Shown here piece after piece: positions 16,318 through 26,090 of a stretch of DNA of 64,000 bases (positions are counted from its first letter, which is position 1; each line of letters opens with the position of its first letter). Made by a program: the position numbers and the translations under genes. Below the pieces are notes generated by a model, which was given only the letters and a program-made list of their open reading frames with translations, had not been told where the DNA came from and made no database searches. The stretch lies in assembly GCF_001429285.1 (NCBI RefSeq), contig NZ_LMJJ01000040.1:102013-166012 (forward strand), read 5' to 3'. The DNA is from Ensifer sp. Root278. Its GTDB lineage: Bacteria; Pseudomonadota; Alphaproteobacteria; Rhizobiales; Rhizobiaceae.

Positions 16318-16926
16318 TCAGGCTTCTGCTTCGCCTTCGGCTTCTTCCTTCACGCCACCGGCCGGAGCAACGATCGTTGCAATGGTGAAGTCGCGGTCGG
16401 TGATAACCGGGGTCGCGCCCTTCGGCAGCTTGATGTTGGAAATGTGAACGGCATCGCCGACCTTGAGGCCGGAGAGATCGACGCTGAGGAATTCCGGAAT
16501 GTCGTTGGCCGAAACGTTGAGTTCGACTTCGTGGCGAACGATGTTCAGAACGCCGCCAGCCTTCAGGCCCGGGGACTTCTCTTCGTTTTCGAAGTGAACC
16601 GGAACTTCAACGGTAACCTGGCTGTCCTTGGAGACGCGCAGGAAGTCGACATGCATGGTGAAGTCACGGACCGGATCCAGCTGGTAGTCCTTCGGCAGGA
16701 CGCGGATCTTTTCGCCGTTGACGTCGATGACCGCGACGGTGGTCATGAAACCGCCGGCGTGGATCTTCATCGTCACTTCCTTGGTGGAGAGTGCGATGGA
16801 AAGGGGGGCCTGCTTGTCACCGTAGATGACAGCCGGGATAAGACCGTTGCGACGAAGTTCACGGGAGGACCCCTTACCAACCCGTTCGCGCGTCTCGGCC
16901 TTGAGCTCGTAAGTTGCGTGGCTCAT
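16318..16926 (-). CDS. rplY: 50S ribosomal protein L25/general stress protein Ctc
   Basis: Encodes 202 residues, the long Ctc-type L25 with the 5S rRNA-binding domain ([20 protein letters not shown] at about 17-36) and a C-terminal beta domain ([17 protein letters not shown]), ending in an acidic EEAEGEAEA tail. It binds 5S rRNA in the large subunit. In rhizobia it commonly heads an rplY-pth-ychF cluster; here the SBP and GGDEF-EAL genes intervene before pth. A terminator follows. Confidence 0.96.
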   Translation of the reverse strand: MSHATYELKAETRERVGKGSSRELRRNGLIPAVIYGDKQAPLSIALSTKEVTMKIHAGGFMTTVAVIDVNGEKIRVLPKDYQLDPVRDFTMHVDFLRVSKDSQVTVEVPVHFENEEKSPGLKAGGVLNIVRHEVELNVSANDIPEFLSVDLSGLKVGDAVHISNIKLPKGATPVITDRDFTIATIVAPAGGVKEEAEGEAEA

Positions 16927-17082
16927 GGGTAGACCTTTCTATGTCTAAATCTGGAGAGCTCATCCGACATGGCGGATGAACCGAAGCCACATGGGCTTCA
17001 TCCGCGTTGCCTCCAAGGGTGTCTACGCGGACGGGGCGGTGCATAGACGAGATCGGCTTGAAATGCAAGCTTTGCCGCGGGT

Positions 17083-18264
17083 TCAGGCCTTTTTCTGGGT
17101 AAGACGCGCAAGCGCCAGCATCAGCCCACCGGCAATCAGACCCCAGAAGGCCCCGGAAACACCGGCGAAACTGACGCCCGATGCCGTCACCAGAAAGGTG
17201 ATGGCGGCCGCCTCGCGTGTCTTTGCCTCGGTGAAGGCGGCCATGGCGGAACTGGCGAAGGCGCCGACGAGCGCGAGGCCGGCCACCGCCTCGATCAGGA
17301 TGGAAGGCGCAAGGCTGACGAAGGTGGTGACGGCGCCGGCAAGCAGCCCGAAGAGAATGTAGAAGGCGCCGGCATTGATCGCCGACCAGTAGCGTCGGTT
17401 GCGATCGGGATGGGAATCGCTTCCGGCGCACATGGCGGCGGTGATCGCCGCCAGATTGACCGCGTGGCCGCCGAACGGCGCGCTCAGCATGGAAAAGAGG
17501 CCGGTGGTCGCAAACAGCGGCCCGGGGGCGGGGTGATAGTCGTTGACCTTCAACACCGCGATGCCGGGGATGTTCTGCGAGGCCATGGTGACGATGAAGA
17601 GCGGCAGCGCAATGCTGACCATGGCTGCGACATTGAACTGTGGGGTCACGAACTCGACGGTCGGCACCAGCGCCGAGGACAGGGTAGAGAAGGCGCCCGC
17701 CGGGACTTCGACGCCGAAGGCGATGACGAGTACGAAAGCGACGAGCGCGGCCGGCACCGCATAGAGCTTGTTGACGCTGCCGACGACCGCCCAGGCGATG
17801 AGGATCGGCAAGCCGAGAAGCGGATTGAAGGCGATCGCCTTGACCGGCGCGAAGCAGAGGCTGAGCAACACCCCCGCGAGCATGGCATTGGCGAGCGGGG
17901 CAGGAATGCCCGAAACCAGGCGGCCGAGCGGTTTCCAGAGGCCGGCGACGACGACGAGCAGCCCACAGACGAGGAAGGCGCCGACGGCAGCGTTGAAGCC
18001 GCCTTCGACGACGCCCGCGCTCGCGAGCAGTGCGGCACCCGGCGTCGACCAGGCGATGCTGACCGGCAGCCGCGTGATGGCGCTGATGACAATCGCGCAG
18101 ACGCCCATGGAGATCGACAACGCCATCAGCCCGGAGGCAGCCTGTGCTTCGCTGGCGCCGACTCCGGTCAGGCCGTGCAACACGACGGCGAAGGAACTGG
18201 CGAAGCCGACGAAGGCGATCAGCAGGCCCATGAAGAGGCTCTGGGGCGAGAAGTCACGAAACAT
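17083..18264 (-). CDS. benE: BenE-family benzoate/H+ symporter
   Basis: Encodes 393 residues with about eleven to twelve hydrophobic segments. The N-terminal FVGFASSFAVVLHGLTGVGAS, ITRLPVSIAWSTPGAALL and the APFGGHAVNLAAITAAMC segment are hallmarks of BenE transporters. No benABCD or catechol genes are in the window, so benzoate as substrate rests on family membership alone. It is divergent from the GAF-Fis regulator gene with about 250 bases between. Confidence 0.9.
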   Translation of the reverse strand: MFRDFSPQSLFMGLLIAFVGFASSFAVVLHGLTGVGASEAQAASGLMALSISMGVCAIVISAITRLPVSIAWSTPGAALLASAGVVEGGFNAAVGAFLVCGLLVVVAGLWKPLGRLVSGIPAPLANAMLAGVLLSLCFAPVKAIAFNPLLGLPILIAWAVVGSVNKLYAVPAALVAFVLVIAFGVEVPAGAFSTLSSALVPTVEFVTPQFNVAAMVSIALPLFIVTMASQNIPGIAVLKVNDYHPAPGPLFATTGLFSMLSAPFGGHAVNLAAITAAMCAGSDSHPDRNRRYWSAINAGAFYILFGLLAGAVTTFVSLAPSILIEAVAGLALVGAFASSAMAAFTEAKTREAAAITFLVTASGVSFAGVSGAFWGLIAGGLMLALARLTQKKA

Positions 18265-18513
18265 GGCGGCAACCGGCTGTTGTGGGGGTGAGTCGCGGCG
18301 ATCTGATCCTTTCGCGTATCACATTCGGGCGCGCTGTCGATATCGGCCGCGTGATGCACCGATCAAACTCGCTGAGGGGGGCTGACCCTCGAACCTTCGT
18401 CTGGCTGGACCTTTGCGGAGATCGTTGGCTATAGTGCCGCCCAAGCAGGTGCGCCGTTTGGGAGATCGGTCGCATCCGCCTTCCGCCGGTCGACGCTTTC
18501 AGGGAGGAAGCCG

Positions 18514-19470
18514 ATGCCTGCCGTCAGGGATCATTCGGAACTTGTCTATCGGGTCGCGCACCAGTCTTCGGCGGCGGCGAGCTCATCGGTGGCCGCGTCG
18601 TGGCGGCGCTGCATGACCCTGCATAAGCTTGCTCCGGAGGAAGCCCGTACGCCGCTTCGGCTGTCGGACAGCGAGTTTCGCTCCGTCCGCGAGCGCTCCG
18701 GTGAGCTGCTGGCGGAGGCCGGCATCGAACTCGACCGGTTGTTTGCGACCGTCGGCAGGGCTGGCTGCTGCCTGCTCCTCACCGACAATGACGGCGTGGC
18801 GCTCGAGCGGCGCGGAGCGGTCGGCGACGACGCTGAATTTCGCGGCGTCGGGCTCTGGTCGGGAACGGTCTGGAGCGAGGCGAATGTGGGCACCAACGGC
18901 ATCGGCACGGCGATCGCCGATGAGCGCGCCGTCGTCATCCAGCGCGATCAGCATTTCCTGAGCAGCAATATCGGCTTGAGCTGCGCGACCGCGCCGATCC
19001 GCGATCATCGCGGGCGATTGGCGGCGGCCATCGACATTTCAACCTGCCGTGACGATGCCTCCGAGATCACCATGTCGATCCTGTCGCAGGCGGTTCGTGA
19101 CGCGGCCGCGCGCATCGAGGCCGGCCTCTTCCGTCGTGCCTTCGCCGGTGCGCGCATCGTGCTGGTGCCAGTGGATCGAGCCGGGCCGGCGCTCCTTGCC
19201 GTCGACCGCGACGACCTCGTGCTCGGTGCAACGCGTGCCGCACGGCAATGGCTCGACCTCGACGACCGGCGCATCGCCGCCGGGGTTCCGGCCTCCGACC
19301 TTCTTCGAGAGGACACGTCAGGCGATGCCGCCGAGCTTCCCGATGCGGAGCGCGCGGCGCTCCGGCGTGTTCTTTCCCGTGCCAGCGGCAACGTCTCCAT
19401 GGCGGCCGAGCTGCTCGGCATCAGCCGCGCCACCCTTTACCGCAAGATGAAGCGGCTCCAGGTCAACTGA
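18514..19470 (+). CDS. GAF and Fis-type HTH regulator (AcoR-like, lacking AAA+ domain)
   Basis: Encodes 318 residues. The N-terminus matches AcoR-type activators (VAASWRRCMTLHKLAPEEAR). A GAF sensor domain follows at about 60-205, with the motif SEANVGTNGIGTAIADERAV. The last 45 residues are a Fis-type helix-turn-helix (NVSMAAELLGISRATLYRKM). The sigma-54 AAA+ domain normally between these parts is absent, so this protein cannot activate sigma-54 promoters by itself. It precedes the aldehyde dehydrogenase and DUF779 genes on the same strand and is the likely regulator of them. Confidence 0.88.
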   Translation: MPAVRDHSELVYRVAHQSSAAASSSVAASWRRCMTLHKLAPEEARTPLRLSDSEFRSVRERSGELLAEAGIELDRLFATVGRAGCCLLLTDNDGVALERRGAVGDDAEFRGVGLWSGTVWSEANVGTNGIGTAIADERAVVIQRDQHFLSSNIGLSCATAPIRDHRGRLAAAIDISTCRDDASEITMSILSQAVRDAAARIEAGLFRRAFAGARIVLVPVDRAGPALLAVDRDDLVLGATRAARQWLDLDDRRIAAGVPASDLLREDTSGDAAELPDAERAALRRVLSRASGNVSMAAELLGISRATLYRKMKRLQVN

Positions 19471-19491
19471 TCTTCCTACCCATCTGAAGGC

Positions 19492-19656
19492 TGCCCCTCA
19501 CCCTAACCCTCTCCCCGCAGACGGGGAGAGGGGGCGTGGCCCCGAGCGGTCTTTGCGATTGTGGTGGCCCTGATCCTTGGGGGAATGGGGAGCATGCCGC
19601 TTGCCCCTTCTCCCCGTGACGACGGGGAGAAGGTCCCGGCAGGGGGATGAGGGGCA
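19492..19656. repeat. REP-like composite element with two hairpins
   Basis: Outer ends TGCCCCTCA (19492-19500) and TGAGGGGCA (19648-19656) are exact inverted copies. Inside are two hairpins: CCCTCTCCCC/GGGGAGAGGG (19507-19532) and CCTTCTCCCCGT/ACGGGGAGAAGG (19606-19633). The layout is that of a REP pair, of the type scattered through rhizobial intergenic regions. It lies between the regulator and the aldehyde dehydrogenase gene. Confidence 0.8.
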
Positions 19657-19843
19657 AACGTTGACTGAAGCAACCGCAGACTTGCCGCCCAGTTTGCTGC
19701 ACTGCAGCACGGTATCCAAGCCCGCCTGTCTCAATTCTGAAACACATCGCGTCGCTGGTGCTTGCGCCTCACTATCGAAGACGCACGTTCAGTCGCACCT
19801 TCCTTCTCACAGCCCCGTTGCTGGTTCTCAGGGAGGAAAGACC

Positions 19844-21352
19844 ATGTTGCATCAGAAGATCGTCGAAAGCCCATTCAGGCAGAAATACGGCAACTTCATC
19901 GGCGGCGAATGGCGCGAGCCGGTGGCCGGACGCTATTTCGACAACACGACGCCGGTGACCGGCGGCGTGCTTTGCCAGGTGGCGCGCTCGGACGTCGCCG
20001 ATATCGAGCTGGCGCTCGACGCCGCCCACGCCGTCCGAGAGAAATGGGGCCGGACGTCTGCCGCCGAGCGCTCCAACATCCTGATGAAGATCGCGGGCCG
20101 CATGGAGGACAATCTCGAACTGCTGGCGCGGGCCGAAACCTTCGACAACGGCAAGCCGATCCGCGAGACCATGGCGGCCGACATTCCGCTTGCCATCGAC
20201 CATTTCCGCTACTTCGCCGCCTGCATTCGTGCCCAGGAAGGCACGATCGGCGAGATCGACCACGACACGGTCGCCTATCACTTCCACGAACCGCTCGGCG
20301 TCGTCGGCCAGATCATCCCCTGGAATTTCCCGATCCTGATGGCCGCCTGGAAACTGGCTCCGGCGCTGGCCGCCGGCAATTGCGTCGTCCTGAAGCCGGC
20401 CGAACAGACGCCGGCCTCGATCCTCGTCTGGGCCGATCTCGTCGGTGATCTCTTGCCGGCGGGCGTGCTCAACATCGTCAACGGCTTCGGTCTTGAAGCC
20501 GGCAAGCCGCTCGCTACCAGCCCGCGCATCGCCAAGATCGCCTTTACCGGCGAAACGACCACCGGCCGGCTGATCATGCAATATGCCAGCCAGAACCTTA
20601 TTCCGGTGACGCTGGAGCTCGGCGGCAAGTCGCCGAACATCTTCTTTGCCGACGTGCTCGCGGAGGATGACGATTACTTCGACAAGGCGCTCGAAGGCTT
20701 TGCCATGTTCGCGCTGAACCAGGGCGAGGTCTGCACCTGCCCGAGCCGCGCGCTGGTGCAGGAGAGCATCTATGACCGCTTCATGGAGCGGGCGGTGAAA
20801 CGCGTCGAGGCGATCCGCCAGGGCAATCCGCTCGACAGCGCCACGATGATCGGCGCGCAGGCATCGAGCGAACAGCTCGAAAAGATCCTCTCCTACATCG
20901 ACATCGGCCGCCAAGAAGGCGCCGAAGTGCTCACCGGCGGTGGCCGCAACGTGCTCGAAGGCGAACTGTCGGAAGGCTTCTACGTCAAGCCGACGGTTTT
21001 CCGCGGGCACAACAAAATGCGGGTCTTCCAGGAGGAGATCTTCGGGCCCGTGGTTTCGGTCACCACCTTCAAGACCGAGGCAGAAGCGCTGGAGATCGCC
21101 AACGACACGCTCTATGGCCTCGGTGCCGGTGTCTGGAGCCGTGATGCCAACCGTTGCTACCGCTTCGGCCGCGAAATCCAGGCCGGCCGCGTCTGGACCA
21201 ATTGCTACCACGCCTATCCGGCGCATGCGGCCTTCGGCGGTTACAAGCAGTCCGGCATCGGCCGCGAGACCCATAAGATGATGCTCGATCACTACCAGCA
21301 GACGAAGAACATGCTGGTGAGCTACAGCCCGAAGGCGCTCGGCTTCTTCTGA
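19844..21352 (+). CDS. Aldehyde dehydrogenase, acetaldehyde (AldB/ExaC) type
   Basis: Encodes 502 residues from ATG 19844, backed by GGGAGGAAAG. The NAD-binding and catalytic landmarks are present: [17 protein letters not shown], the Glu motif LELGGKSPN, and [11 protein letters not shown] with catalytic Cys297. The C-terminal [20 protein letters not shown] is typical of AldB/ExaC enzymes that oxidise acetaldehyde to acetate during ethanol use. The long upstream open frame crosses a REP element and is not coding. The downstream DUF779 gene is a common partner of this enzyme subfamily. Confidence 0.95.
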   Translation: MLHQKIVESPFRQKYGNFIGGEWREPVAGRYFDNTTPVTGGVLCQVARSDVADIELALDAAHAVREKWGRTSAAERSNILMKIAGRMEDNLELLARAETFDNGKPIRETMAADIPLAIDHFRYFAACIRAQEGTIGEIDHDTVAYHFHEPLGVVGQIIPWNFPILMAAWKLAPALAAGNCVVLKPAEQTPASILVWADLVGDLLPAGVLNIVNGFGLEAGKPLATSPRIAKIAFTGETTTGRLIMQYASQNLIPVTLELGGKSPNIFFADVLAEDDDYFDKALEGFAMFALNQGEVCTCPSRALVQESIYDRFMERAVKRVEAIRQGNPLDSATMIGAQASSEQLEKILSYIDIGRQEGAEVLTGGGRNVLEGELSEGFYVKPTVFRGHNKMRVFQEEIFGPVVSVTTFKTEAEALEIANDTLYGLGAGVWSRDANRCYRFGREIQAGRVWTNCYHAYPAHAAFGGYKQSGIGRETHKMMLDHYQQTKNMLVSYSPKALGFF

Positions 21353-21391
21353 TCGGACCCTGCCTTCCCCGCCGTCGGGGAGGGCAACAGA

Positions 21392-21428
21392 AGCCAGAGG
21401 GAAGGTAATCTCCACCTTTCCTCTGGCT
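21392..21428 (+). terminator. Long stem-loop after the aldehyde dehydrogenase
   Basis: Fifteen-base arms (AGCCAGAGGGAAGGT with ACCTTTCCTCTGGCT) match at fourteen positions, with a seven-base loop. There is no T-tract, so it may be a processing or attenuation structure between the dehydrogenase and DUF779 genes instead of a full terminator. Confidence 0.5.
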
Positions 21429-21512
21429 CGTGCGGCGGCTGAGGTGTGCTCTCCACCCGCGCCTCAGCCGACCAACATCAAACGATACGCAGTGGGAGCA
21501 GGGAGGCTTGCG

Positions 21513-21911
21513 ATGTCCGCCGAGGTGACAGGAACCATCGGGATCAACGAACCGCGCGTGCTTGCGACGGACGCAGCGCTCGATTTCATTGCCGAAATCC
21601 GGCGCGACCATCCGGATATCCTGTTTCACCAGTCCGGCGGCTGCTGCGATGGCTCGTCGCCGATGTGCTACCCGGCGGATGATTACATCGTCGGCGACAA
21701 CGACGTGAAGCTCGGCGAGATCGGCGGCGTGCCGGTCTATATCAGCGCCAGCCAGTTCGAGGTCTGGAAGCACACGCAACTGATCATCGACGTGGTGCCG
21801 GGGCGGGGGGGCATGTTCTCGCTCGACAACGGGCGGGAAAAGCGATTTCTCACGCGGTCACGGCTGTTCAGCGGCGGCGAGGCTTGCGTCGTGGTCTTTC
21901 GCGGGCGCTGA
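21513..21911 (+). CDS. DUF779 domain protein
   Basis: Encodes 132 residues from ATG 21513, preceded by GGGAGG. A conserved HQSGGCCDGSSPMCYP segment near residue 40 carries three Cys and suggests a metal or redox site. DUF779 proteins are usually encoded next to AldB/ExaC-type aldehyde dehydrogenases, as here, but their role is not established. The stop lies only six bases from the convergent LysR stop. Confidence 0.9.
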   Translation: MSAEVTGTIGINEPRVLATDAALDFIAEIRRDHPDILFHQSGGCCDGSSPMCYPADDYIVGDNDVKLGEIGGVPVYISASQFEVWKHTQLIIDVVPGRGGMFSLDNGREKRFLTRSRLFSGGEACVVVFRGR

Positions 21912-21917
21912 CGCGAC

Positions 21918-22823
21918 CTACTTCCGCTCCCGCGCGACCTTTGCCGTCAAATCGAGAAGGGCGCGCAGTTTGGGTTGGGTTTGGGCCTTGGCGGGGAAAT
22001 AGATGAAGAGGCCTGGCGACCTCGGCAGGTAGGCTTCGAGCACCCGTTCAAGGCGCCCGCTTGCGACAGCGTCGCACACCGAAAGGTCCGGCAGGTAGGC
22101 AAGCCCGGTGCCGGCTTGCGCCATCTCCACGAGCATCTGGAAATCGTTGACCGTCAGCCCGCCGGGTACGTCGACGGAAAAGTCGCGTCCCTCCCGCTCG
22201 AACTCCCAGCGGTAGATCGTGCCGGATGCCGGGTAGCGATAGCGGATCGCCTCGTGGCGTGTCAGCTCTTCGGGCGTTTGCGGCCGACCTTGTTTCACGA
22301 AGTAGGACGGCGAGCCGACCACCGCCCAGGTGATGTCGGGCGTCAGCCGGACCGCGATCATATCCCGTTCGACCGCCTCGCCGATGCGGATGCCGGCATC
22401 GAAACCGCGCTCGGTGATATCGACAGCCGCATCGTCGATCGAGATTTCCACCGAAACGTCCGGATAGGCCTGGCGGAAGCGCGGCAAAAGCGGCGTCAGC
22501 ACCAGCGGGATCGCCATGCGCGGCACGGTCAGCCTGAGATTGCCCATGGGCCGGTCGCGAAAATCGCCGAGCAACTCATAGGCATCGGCGATCTCGGAGG
22601 CAGCAGGGCGCACGCGCTTCAGGAAGGCGCTACCGGCTTCGGTGAGGGCGACGCGCCGCGTGGTGCGGACGAAGAGCTGGAGACCGAGGCGGGCTTCGAG
22701 CGCCCTGATCGTCTGGCTGACGGCATTGGGCGTAACGCCGAGCGTCGCTGCCGCGGCTGTGAAGCTGCTGCTCTCGGCAACTGCCAGAAATTCTCTCAGT
22801 CCGTTGAAGGGGTCGTTTGCCAT
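21918..22823 (-). CDS. LysR-family transcriptional regulator
   Basis: Encodes 301 residues from ATG 22823 (MANDPFNGLREFLAVAES). The LysR winged helix is at about 5-65, with FTAAAATLGVTPNAVSQTIR. The effector domain carries the typical DAGIRIGEAVERDMIAVRL segment of the subgroup that controls neighbouring oxidoreductases. The start is uncertain: GAAGG abuts ATG 22823, and ATG 22841 is possible. It is divergent from an aldo/keto reductase gene that is the likely target. Confidence 0.93.
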   Translation of the reverse strand: MANDPFNGLREFLAVAESSSFTAAAATLGVTPNAVSQTIRALEARLGLQLFVRTTRRVALTEAGSAFLKRVRPAASEIADAYELLGDFRDRPMGNLRLTVPRMAIPLVLTPLLPRFRQAYPDVSVEISIDDAAVDITERGFDAGIRIGEAVERDMIAVRLTPDITWAVVGSPSYFVKQGRPQTPEELTRHEAIRYRYPASGTIYRWEFEREGRDFSVDVPGGLTVNDFQMLVEMAQAGTGLAYLPDLSVCDAVASGRLERVLEAYLPRSPGLFIYFPAKAQTQPKLRALLDLTAKVARERK

Positions 22824-22942
22824 CCTTCGATTATGAAGCATTTCTTCCAAACCTATCAAGGTGACGGTAGTTTTTTGCGGCAATCAACTTTGGCATGGTG
22901 TTCCCAATTCGAACCTGCCTCTCGCAAAGGATGGAGAACGAC

Positions 22943-23971
22943 ATGCAATACACGACGCTTGGAAACACCGGTCTGGTGGTCTCGCGCTTTGCCTTCGGCG
23001 CCATGACCTTCACCGCCGGCGATCGCAGCCTCGGCGCCGTCTACAAGACCGATGCCGAAGCGGCCGATGCCCTTGTGGGACAGGCGCTGGATGCCGGCAT
23101 CAACTTCTTCGATACGGCCGACGCCTATGCCTCCGGGCAGTCGGAACGCATCCTCGGCGAGGCGCTCAAGTCCCGTCGCGACGAGGTGGTGATCGCCACC
23201 AAGGTCGGCTTCCGCACCGGAACGCCACTCAGCCAAGCCGGTCTTTCGCGCCGCCACATCCTCTGGTCGGTCGATCAGAGCCTGAAGCGTCTCGGCACCG
23301 ACTGGATCGACGCCTACATCGTTCACAAGGAAGATCCCCGCACGCCGCTCGAGGAAACGCTTCTCGCGCTCGATGCGGTCGTTCGCTCCGGCAAGGTGCG
23401 CTACATTGGCTTTTCCAACTGGTCGGCCTGGAAGGTGGCGGCCGCGCTTGAGATCCAGAAGGCCAACGGCTTGGCTCCTTTCACCCATGGCCAGATGCAT
23501 TATTCCTTGCTCGGCCGCGACGTGGAGCGTGACGTCATCCCGATGATGCAGCGCTACGGGTTGGGGCTGACTGTCTGGAGCCCGCTGGCATCGGGTTTTC
23601 TCTCGGGCAAATACACGCGCGAAAATCTCGGCGACCCCGACAACCGCTATTCCGGTTTCGACATCCTGCCCTTCGACAAGGAACAGGGCTTCAAGCTGGT
23701 CGAATGCATGCGCGGGATCGCCGATCAGCATGGGGCAAGCGTGGCGCAGGTGGCGATCGCCTGGCTGCTTTCGAAGAAAGCGGTGACGAGCGTGCTTCTC
23801 GGAGCCTCCAAGCCGCACCAGCTCAAGGACAATCTCGGCGCTGCGGATCTCGTTCTGACGGAAGCGGAGATCGCGACGCTCGACGCCGAGACGGTGCCGG
23901 TGCCTGTTTATCCGAACTGGTTCATCGACAACCTCGTCGACCAGCCGGTGGTGCAGGCGCTGGGCAGGTAA
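22943..23971 (+). CDS. Aldo/keto reductase
   Basis: Encodes 342 residues from ATG 22943, with GGAG seven bases upstream. The (alpha/beta)8-barrel landmarks are MQYTTLGNTGLVVSRFAFG, then FFDTADAYASGQSE with the catalytic Asp/Tyr, TKVGF with Lys, and VHKEDP with His. The NADPH region (VLLGASKPHQLKDNL) is near the C-terminus. It reduces aldehydes or ketones with NADPH; the substrate is unknown. A divergent LysR gene lies about 120 bases upstream and a bidirectional terminator follows. Confidence 0.95.
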   Translation: MQYTTLGNTGLVVSRFAFGAMTFTAGDRSLGAVYKTDAEAADALVGQALDAGINFFDTADAYASGQSERILGEALKSRRDEVVIATKVGFRTGTPLSQAGLSRRHILWSVDQSLKRLGTDWIDAYIVHKEDPRTPLEETLLALDAVVRSGKVRYIGFSNWSAWKVAAALEIQKANGLAPFTHGQMHYSLLGRDVERDVIPMMQRYGLGLTVWSPLASGFLSGKYTRENLGDPDNRYSGFDILPFDKEQGFKLVECMRGIADQHGASVAQVAIAWLLSKKAVTSVLLGASKPHQLKDNLGAADLVLTEAEIATLDAETVPVPVYPNWFIDNLVDQPVVQALGR

Positions 23972-23988
23972 TCGCATCCCACAAAGAA

Positions 23989-24016
23989 AAACGCCGGCGC
24001 GTTGGCGCCGGCGTTT
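23989..24016. terminator. Bidirectional terminator between aldo/keto reductase and prs
   Basis: AACGCCGGCGC and GCGCCGGCGTT form an eleven-pair stem with a GTTG loop; A-rich and T-rich flanks serve both strands of the convergent genes. Confidence 0.85.
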
Positions 24017-24041
24017 ATGAATTGCCGAGTTGGGAATGGCC

Positions 24042-24974
24042 TCAGTCGAAGAGGCTCGAAACCGACTCTTCCTGGCTGGTGCGGCTGATGGCTTCGCCAA
24101 GCAGGCCAGCGGTGGTGATCACGCGGATGTTGTGGGCGGACTGGACGGCCGTGGTCGGCTGGATCGAGTCGGTGATGACCAGTTCCTTCAGCATCGACGA
24201 AGTGACGCGGGCAACCGCACCGCCGGAGAGAACGCCGTGGGTGATGTAGGCCGTGACGCTGGTTGCGCCGTTCTTTAGGAGCGCTTCGGCCGCGTTGCAG
24301 AGTGTGCCACCCGAGTCGACGATGTCGTCGATCAGCAGGCAGTCCTTGCCCTTCACGTCGCCGATGACGTTCATGACTTCCGATTCACCGGGACGGTCGC
24401 GACGCTTGTCGACGATGGCCAGCAGACAGTCGAGGCGCTTGGCAAGCGCGCGGGCGCGCACCACGCCGCCGACGTCGGGCGAAACGACCATGACGTTCTT
24501 GAGGTCGTAGTTTTCCTTGACGTCGCGCGCCAGGATCGGGATCGCATAGAGATTGTCGGTCGGGATGTCGAAGAAGCCCTGGATCTGCCCGGCGTGAAGA
24601 TCAAGGGTCAGAACGCGGTCGGCGCCGGCTTCGGTGATCAGGTTGGCGACGAGCTTGGCGGAGATCGGCGTGCGCGGACCGGCTTTGCGATCCTGGCGGG
24701 CATAGCCGAAATAGGGAAGCACTGCGGTGATGCGGCGAGCGGAAGAGCGGCGCACCGCGTCGATCATGATGAGCAGTTCCATCAGGTGATCGTTGGTGGG
24801 GAAAGAGGTCGACTGGATGATGAACACATCCTCGCCGCGCACGTTTTCGCCGATCTCGACGAAGATTTCCTGATCGGCGAACCGGCGTACCGCCGCTTTG
24901 CCGAGAGGCAGGTTGAGATAGTTGCAGATCGCTTCGGCCAGCAGCCGGTTCGAATTGCCTGCGAAAACCTTCAT
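24042..24974 (-). CDS. prs: Ribose-phosphate pyrophosphokinase
   Basis: Encodes 310 residues from ATG 24974 ([16 protein letters not shown]). It makes PRPP from ribose 5-phosphate and ATP for nucleotide, His and Trp synthesis. Signature elements are [26 protein letters not shown], the metal/PRPP motif [15 protein letters not shown], and the PRPP loop [14 protein letters not shown]. The length is as expected for class I enzymes. The open frame upstream of the start is not supported. Confidence 0.97.
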   Translation of the reverse strand: MKVFAGNSNRLLAEAICNYLNLPLGKAAVRRFADQEIFVEIGENVRGEDVFIIQSTSFPTNDHLMELLIMIDAVRRSSARRITAVLPYFGYARQDRKAGPRTPISAKLVANLITEAGADRVLTLDLHAGQIQGFFDIPTDNLYAIPILARDVKENYDLKNVMVVSPDVGGVVRARALAKRLDCLLAIVDKRRDRPGESEVMNVIGDVKGKDCLLIDDIVDSGGTLCNAAEALLKNGATSVTAYITHGVLSGGAVARVTSSMLKELVITDSIQPTTAVQSAHNIRVITTAGLLGEAISRTSQEESVSSLFD

Positions 24975-25181
24975 TGACGGACCGCCTTGAGCTGGCGCGG
25001 TCACCGTCCGGTACTTTTCCGGGAGCGGTGTGTTCCGCGCAGATTCCGAGAGCCATTCCAATCGCGGACATTCTTTGCGGATGGCCGCCGTTCAGAGCTG
25101 ATCGGCCGCTTTTTAGCGAGACTGAACTTGAATGCAAGGGGAATGCTGCGCCGCGAAGGCCAATATCCTAAAAACTTTGCA

Positions 25182-26006
25182 TCAACCGGCCTGAGATTGC
25201 CGCCATTCGAGGTAGGCGTTGATGGTTTTCGTCGCGATTCCCTGCATGGTTGCCGCCGGGACTCCGCTCCACAAGTCGGCGCCGCCGCCGGGAACCGAGT
25301 CCTGTCCCTGGATACGGTGCAGGCGGTTTCCGCTGCCGTCGAGCACATCCCAGACATAGACGACGGTGGTCTTGTCGCCGTCTTTGAGCGTCGAGAAGTA
25401 GCCCTTGAGGATATGTTCGCTGCTGGCATCGCCAGAGCCCTTGATCGTCAGGCCGTGTGCGCGCGCTTCGGCCCCAAGCTGCTTGGAGAGCGGCGTGACC
25501 GCCTGGACCGGTGCGCCGATGATCGGCAGGAACCGGATCGTGCCGCTGGCGGCGGCACTTGCCTTCGGCAGCGAAGCGACGCTCGGCTCGTTCTGGATCT
25601 CTTCGGCAGCGGCTGCGGTCTGTTGCACTGGCGTCTGTTGTACCGGGGGCGGTTGGTTCTGGATCGTGTTCTGGACGGGTGCTGAACCGGCGGCAAGCCG
25701 GCTTGCCTGGGCCTCGAACGTGCCGGCCGGATCGGTATAGGTCGCATCGCCGCTGGCATAGGCCGTCGGCGTGTTCGAAGGGGCCGGCTGAGGAGAGTAG
25801 GCGGTGGTCTGGCTGACGGGTTCGCGCTGCACTGGGGCGACGGCGGTCTCAGCCGACATGGCGTCGAGGTCGGATTGCGTCACCGGCGGCGAGCGAAAGG
25901 TTCCCGCGCCGACGTCGACCTGCGGCGTCAGCATGTCGGTGCTGTTGCAGCCAGCCAGGGCGACGAGGAGTCCGAGGCCAACGATAGGCGTGGTGAGCTT
26001 TCGCAT
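25182..26006 (-). CDS. Predicted lipoprotein of unknown function
   Basis: Encodes 274 residues from ATG 26006. A lipoprotein signal ends in LVALAGC, with Cys20 as the lipidated residue. The middle third is low-complexity, rich in Pro, Gln, Ala and Thr (spacer-like), and the C-terminal 120 residues form a folded-looking domain (TIRFLPIIGAPVQAVTPLS ... VVYVWDVLDGSGNRLHRI). I infer an envelope protein with a flexible linker and a C-terminal domain. It lies between prs and the M24 peptidase on the same strand. Confidence 0.83.
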   Translation of the reverse strand: MRKLTTPIVGLGLLVALAGCNSTDMLTPQVDVGAGTFRSPPVTQSDLDAMSAETAVAPVQREPVSQTTAYSPQPAPSNTPTAYASGDATYTDPAGTFEAQASRLAAGSAPVQNTIQNQPPPVQQTPVQQTAAAAEEIQNEPSVASLPKASAAASGTIRFLPIIGAPVQAVTPLSKQLGAEARAHGLTIKGSGDASSEHILKGYFSTLKDGDKTTVVYVWDVLDGSGNRLHRIQGQDSVPGGGADLWSGVPAATMQGIATKTINAYLEWRQSQAG

Positions 26007-26090
26007 GTTCAAACCGTCCGTTTTCTTCGCGGCAGTTTTTGAAACGTCTCCTGTCGTCTGCCAGTTCAAAGCAATTCTAGGCGGATTTCC

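Noticed and set aside
19772..21415. 547-residue open frame on the minus strand
   Set aside because: Antisense to the aldehyde dehydrogenase gene, which has full catalytic motifs and a good start site.
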